Assembly: GCA_005793655.1 (NCBI GenBank)
Contig: SXRC01000107.1
Span: 1 to 5,867 of the forward strand
Length of the DNA: 5,867 nt
DNA from: Actinomycetota bacterium
GTDB lineage: Bacteria > Actinomycetota > Actinomycetes > Nanopelagicales > Nanopelagicaceae
Direction: 5' to 3'
The translations under genes were made by a program, and so were the position numbers. The stretch's first letter is position 1. Every line of letters begins with the position of its first letter. Shown here in pieces: positions 5,669 to 5,867 of this stretch. Below the pieces are notes generated by a model. The model saw only the letters and a list, made by a program, of their open reading frames with translations. It searched no databases and was not told the DNA's origin.

Positions 5669-5867
5669 TTATCGGTGATTAAACAACCGTCTCAAACCCC
5701 AAATACTCACCATAAACCAAGCCTCCCAAACAATTGCAAGGCTCATCTTTGAATAACCATTCTCCCGCTCAACAAATGTAATTGGAACCTGCCTGATATC
5801 AAACCCGTGTTTAATCGCCTTTAACGCCATCTCAATTTGAAATCCATATCCTCGAGTTTCAATCGCA
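5669..5867 (-). CDS. Family-2 glycosyltransferase, polyprenol-phosphate mannose synthase type (partial, C-terminal end)
   Basis: The gene reads leftward from the right edge; its stop is TAA (complement of 5669-5671) and its start lies outside the window. The visible 65 residues, read from 5866, begin AIETRGYGFQIEMALKAI, continue with HGFDIRQVPITFVERE and NGYSKMS, and end in an aromatic and basic tail (VSIWGLRRLFNHR). These match the C-terminal part of the GT-A catalytic domain of dolichol/polyprenol-phosphate mannosyltransferases such as the synthase domain of mycobacterial Ppm1: the GYxFQIE stretch, VPITFVERExGxSKMS and a following helix. Such enzymes move mannose from GDP-mannose to a polyprenyl phosphate at the inner membrane face, supplying mannose for lipoglycan or protein mannosylation. 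Related GT2 enzymes with other sugar donors share these motifs, so the donor is inferred. The protein ends soon after the domain, so no C-terminal membrane domain is fused to it. It converges on gcvP. Confidence 0.85.
   Translation of the reverse strand, partial: AIETRGYGFQIEMALKAIKHGFDIRQVPITFVERENGYSKMSLAIVWEAWFMVSIWGLRRLFNHR

Noticed and set aside
1..5867. Mobile element, CRISPR array, toxin-antitoxin, defence or other unknown multi-gene system
   Set aside because: Every substantial frame belongs to a recognised housekeeping family in a known actinobacterial order; no transposase, integrase, repeat array or foreign-looking segment is visible.

Overview
The window is AT-rich for an actinobacterium, but its gene content and order are clearly actinobacterial. 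Its six complete genes are, in order: a GcvH lipoyl carrier, a GarA/OdhI-type FHA protein, an FtsR-type MerR regulator, a bifunctional-nuclease (DUF151) protein, a second MerR regulator of the Rv1830 type, and GcvP. From memory this is the order of the Mycobacterium tuberculosis Rv1826-Rv1832 segment, without the small Rv1831 gene. High AT, short intergenic gaps and an actinobacterial protein set suggest a streamlined low-GC actinobacterium, for example the freshwater Nanopelagicales (acI) group. That placement is an inference; no marker gene here proves it.

Layout: 1-64 is the tail of whatever lies upstream plus the gcvH leader. gcvH (65-448) is followed by a good-looking sigma-70-type promoter that overlaps its stop codon and faces the FHA gene (start 511 preferred, 493 possible; ends 951). 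The FHA gene overlaps ftsR (951-1664) by one base in a TAATG junction. The DUF151 gene (1674-2147) begins nine bases later with no Shine-Dalgarno sequence but with a -10-like hexamer at a distance that suits a leaderless transcript. A 97-98 bp gap (2148-2245) holds a GC-anchored hairpin and a second leaderless-type promoter for the second merR gene (2246-2752). gcvP (2796-5642) follows after 43 bp with a strong ribosome binding site. Convergent to it, running off the right edge on the minus strand (5669-5867), is the C-terminal end of a family-2 glycosyltransferase of the polyprenol-phosphate mannose synthase type.

How the genes work together: GcvP decarboxylates glycine and loads the aminomethyl group onto the lipoyl lysine of GcvH; the other two parts of the glycine cleavage system (GcvT and dihydrolipoyl dehydrogenase) are not in the window. 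In mycobacteria and corynebacteria the FHA protein is a kinase-controlled switch on 2-oxoglutarate and glutamate metabolism, so carbon, nitrogen and one-carbon control are placed side by side. The two MerR proteins belong to families linked to cell division in actinobacteria.

I see no mobile element, CRISPR array, RNA gene, riboswitch or unknown multi-gene system. This is a conserved housekeeping region; the interesting points are in regulation (apparent leaderless starts, an internal promoter, the altered phospho-switch motif of the FHA protein).
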